Part shown: piece after piece, positions 15,593-17,581 of the stretch
Numbering within the stretch: the stretch's first letter is position 1
Layout: each line of letters opens with the position of its first letter
Assembly: GCA_014378125.1 (NCBI GenBank)
Contig: JACMOG010000335.1
Location: 1 to 17,581, forward strand
Length of the DNA stretch: 17,581 nucleotides
Direction: 5' to 3'
Source of the DNA: Vitreoscilla sp.
GTDB lineage: Bacteria; Pseudomonadota; Gammaproteobacteria; Burkholderiales; Burkholderiaceae
Made by a program: the position numbers and the translations under genes
The notes under the pieces: generated by a model
What the model saw: only the letters and a program-made list of their open reading frames with translations
Databases searched by the model: none
Told to the model about the DNA's origin: nothing

Positions 15593-17371
15593 ATGATCCA
15601 TTACCGAATCGAGGTCGCCGACCCGGCGGCCCACCTGTTCAAGGTCACGCTGACCATCGCCGACCCGGCGCCTGAACAGCCGCTTAGCCTGCCCGTGTGG
15701 ATCCCGGGGAGCTACATGGTGCGCGAGTTCTCGCGCCATCTCAGCCGCCTCGAGGCACGCCAGGGCACGCAGCCACGCGAGCTGGTGCAGCTGGCCAAGG
15801 ATCGCTGGAGCGTGGCCACCTCGGGCCGCGCCGCGCTGGTCGTCACGTACTTCGCCTATGCGTTCGACGCCTCGGTGCGCACCGCCTGGCTCACCGACGA
15901 CCGCGGCTTCTTCAATACCACCAGCCTGTGCCTGGCGGTGGGCGGCCGCACCGACGAGCCGCACCGGGTGGAGCTGCACAAGCTGCCCGCGGGCTGGGAC
16001 GTGGCCACGGGCATGACCCGCGTCGACGCGGGCGTGAAGGCCGCGAAGGGCGCGAAGGGCAAGCCGGCGCGCACGCAGGTGTTCGAGTCGGCCGACTACG
16101 ACGAGCTCGCCGACCACCCGTTCGAGCTGGGCGCGTTCTGGCGCGGCGAGTTCACGGCGGGCGGCGTCGTGCACGAGTTCGTGGTCAGCGGCGCGTGGCC
16201 GCAGTTCGACGGCGCGCGCCTGCTGGCCGACACCAAGCGCATCTGCGACGAGGAGATCCGCCTCTGGCACGTCGGCGGCAAGCCGCCGTTCGAGCGCTAC
16301 GTGTTCATGCTGTACGCCACCGAGGACGGCTACGGCGGTCTCGAGCACCGCGCCAGCACCGCGCTCATCGCGTCGCGCAAGGATCTCCCGCGCCTGGGCG
16401 TGGCGGGCACCAGCGACGGCTACGTCACGCTGCTGGGCCTGATCAGCCACGAGTACTTCCACACCTGGAACGTGAAGCGCCTGAAGCCGGCCGAGTTCCT
16501 GCCCTACGACTTCACGCAGGAGAACTACACCGAGCTGCTGTGGTTCTTCGAGGGCTTCACGTCGTACTACGACGACATCTTCCTGCTGCGCAGCGGCCTC
16601 ATCGACGCCGCGCGCTACGTCAAGCTCATCGGCCGCACCGTCAACGGCGTGCGCCAGTCGCCCGGCCAGCACGTGCAGAGCGTGGCCGAGTCCAGCTTCG
16701 ACGCGTGGATCAAGTACTACCGCAGCGACGAGAACACGCCCAACGCCACCGTCAGCTACTACACCAAGGGCTCGCTGGTGGCGCTGCGCCTCGACCTCGC
16801 GCTGCGCGCCGGCGGCAAGGCCACGCTGGACGACGTGATGCGCGCGCTGTGGCACGAGGCCCCTTGCGGCGCGGTCACCGAGGCGTTGATCCTCAAGACG
16901 GTGGCCCGCCTGGGCGGCAAGGCCCTGGCGGCCGAGCTGCGCGACTGGGTGCACCAGCGCGGCGAGCTCGACGTGCTGGCGGCGCTGGCGCGCGTGGGCA
17001 TCGAGCCCGAGCCGGAGAACCTCACGCTGGCCACCGAGCTGGGCGTGCGGGTGTCCGAAGGCCCGATCACCGGCGTGCAGGTGAAGGCCGTGCTCGCCGG
17101 CGGCGTCGGATCCGCGGCGGGCCTGTCGGCCGGCGACGAGATCCTGGCCGTCGATGGCTGGCGCGTGCGCCGGCTCGACGAGGCGCTGGCGTGGATCCGC
17201 ACCGGCGCGGCCTTCGAGCTGCTGGTCGTGCGCCAGCAGCGCGTGCGCACCCTGCGCGTGGCCGATCGATCGGCCGCGCAACGCGGCGACGCGCAGTCGC
17301 GCGGCCTCCGGCTGAGCGCCAACCCCAACGCCGCCACGCTGGGTCGCCGCAACGGCTGGCTCGGAAAGTAG
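15593..17371 (+). CDS. M61-family metallopeptidase (glycyl aminopeptidase type) with PDZ domain
   Basis: The protein has 592 residues. An N-terminal beta domain (to about 180, with LPVWIPGSYMVREFSRH) leads into a thermolysin-like catalytic domain. The zinc motif HEYFH is at residues 286-290 and the third ligand Glu320 lies in WFFEGFTSYY, both characteristic of M61. A PDZ domain covers about 480-560 (GVGSAAGLSAGDEILAVDG). The known member from Sphingomonas cleaves N-terminal Gly and Ala. No signal peptide is seen, so it is probably cytoplasmic. A CACAAT box at 15534-15539 may be a -10 element; its -35 is poor. The next gene begins two bases after the stop, so the two are probably co-transcribed. 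Confidence 0.95.
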   Translation: MIHYRIEVADPAAHLFKVTLTIADPAPEQPLSLPVWIPGSYMVREFSRHLSRLEARQGTQPRELVQLAKDRWSVATSGRAALVVTYFAYAFDASVRTAWLTDDRGFFNTTSLCLAVGGRTDEPHRVELHKLPAGWDVATGMTRVDAGVKAAKGAKGKPARTQVFESADYDELADHPFELGAFWRGEFTAGGVVHEFVVSGAWPQFDGARLLADTKRICDEEIRLWHVGGKPPFERYVFMLYATEDGYGGLEHRASTALIASRKDLPRLGVAGTSDGYVTLLGLISHEYFHTWNVKRLKPAEFLPYDFTQENYTELLWFFEGFTSYYDDIFLLRSGLIDAARYVKLIGRTVNGVRQSPGQHVQSVAESSFDAWIKYYRSDENTPNATVSYYTKGSLVALRLDLALRAGGKATLDDVMRALWHEAPCGAVTEALILKTVARLGGKALAAELRDWVHQRGELDVLAALARVGIEPEPENLTLATELGVRVSEGPITGVQVKAVLAGGVGSAAGLSAGDEILAVDGWRVRRLDEALAWIRTGAAFELLVVRQQRVRTLRVADRSAAQRGDAQSRGLRLSANPNAATLGRRNGWLGK

Positions 17372-17372
17372 C

Positions 17373-17581
17373 GTGCGTTCGCCCTGGCGCGAGTCCCGGC
17401 GGCGTCGCGTCGCCTGGTTCGGGCTGATCGCGGCGGTGGTGCTCGCGCACCTGTTCTTCGCGCTGCGCGTGCTGTCCAGCGTCATCGGATGGAACAGCGC
17501 CGCGCAGCCGCGACGCATCGAGATCACCTTCGAACGCCGGCTCGCGCCCTCCGAGCCGCCCGCCGCCGTGGCGGTCGTGGC
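17373..17581 (+). CDS. Start of a DUF3108 / TonB-like protein (cut by window edge)
   Basis: A GTG at 17373 opens a frame of 69 codons to the window end without a stop, with GGAAAG about six bases upstream. The product begins with a basic segment (SRRRRVAW), a membrane helix (FGLIAAVVLAHLFFALRVL), then RRIEITFERRLAP and a Pro-Ala-rich stretch. That order, a single N-terminal anchor followed by a Pro-rich linker, is seen in TonB-like proteins and in DUF3108 proteins, which in Burkholderiales often follow the M61 gene. The diagnostic C-terminal domain is outside the window, so the family is an inference from context. Confidence 0.6.
   Translation, partial: MRSPWRESRRRRVAWFGLIAAVVLAHLFFALRVLSSVIGWNSAAQPRRIEITFERRLAPSEPPAAVAVV

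Noticed and set aside
15305..17527. 740-codon open frame on the minus strand
   Set aside because: Antisense shadow of the M61 peptidase gene, whose zinc site and PDZ domain are clear.

Overview
This is a high-GC window, apart from some lower-GC tracts, and it reads as a chromosome segment of a betaproteobacterium, probably order Burkholderiales. The evidence is a DUF2917 gene, an M61 peptidase gene followed by a DUF3108/TonB-like start, a UbiH-family gene followed by a DsbC-like gene, and strong GC bias at third codon positions. Species cannot be named from the sequence alone.

Layout, left to right. (1) 1-552: the C-terminal end of an EAL-domain (c-di-GMP phosphodiesterase-type) protein, converging on a small outer-membrane-like protein and the Kup potassium transporter, both on the minus strand. 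A large stem-loop (568-611) separates the converging genes. (2) 3303-5177: a divergent intergenic region with a perfect inverted repeat, a DUF2917 gene, and an orphan periplasmic binding protein of the branched-chain amino-acid type preceded by two inverted repeats. (3) 5234-7011, minus strand: an accessory two-gene module of lower GC, an AAA_21/OLD-like ATPase translationally coupled to a DUF4276 protein with Toprim-like acidic motifs. This is the best candidate for an under-described system in the window and is probably anti-phage. (4) 7114-8205, minus strand: the universally conserved GTPase YchF. (5) 8502-10176: a hipBA toxin-antitoxin module with a near-consensus promoter, an inverted repeat over its -35 box, and an apparently leaderless start. 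(6) 10234-12257: a UbiH-family monooxygenase and a DsbC-like disulfide isomerase that seems to have lost its stop codon just before its own terminator. (7) 12358-15501: an envelope/c-di-GMP operon of FecR-domain protein, OmpA-like lipoprotein and CHASE2-HD-GYP phosphodiesterase. (8) 15593-end: an M61 aminopeptidase with PDZ domain, then the start of a DUF3108/TonB-like gene.

Two themes stand out. The core gene ychF sits between two accessory modules (ATPase/DUF4276 on one side, hipBA on the other), so the neighbourhood looks like an insertion hot spot. Two unlinked c-di-GMP turnover genes (an EAL and an HD-GYP protein) lie within 15 kb. I saw no rRNA, tRNA, CRISPR array, transposase or integrase.
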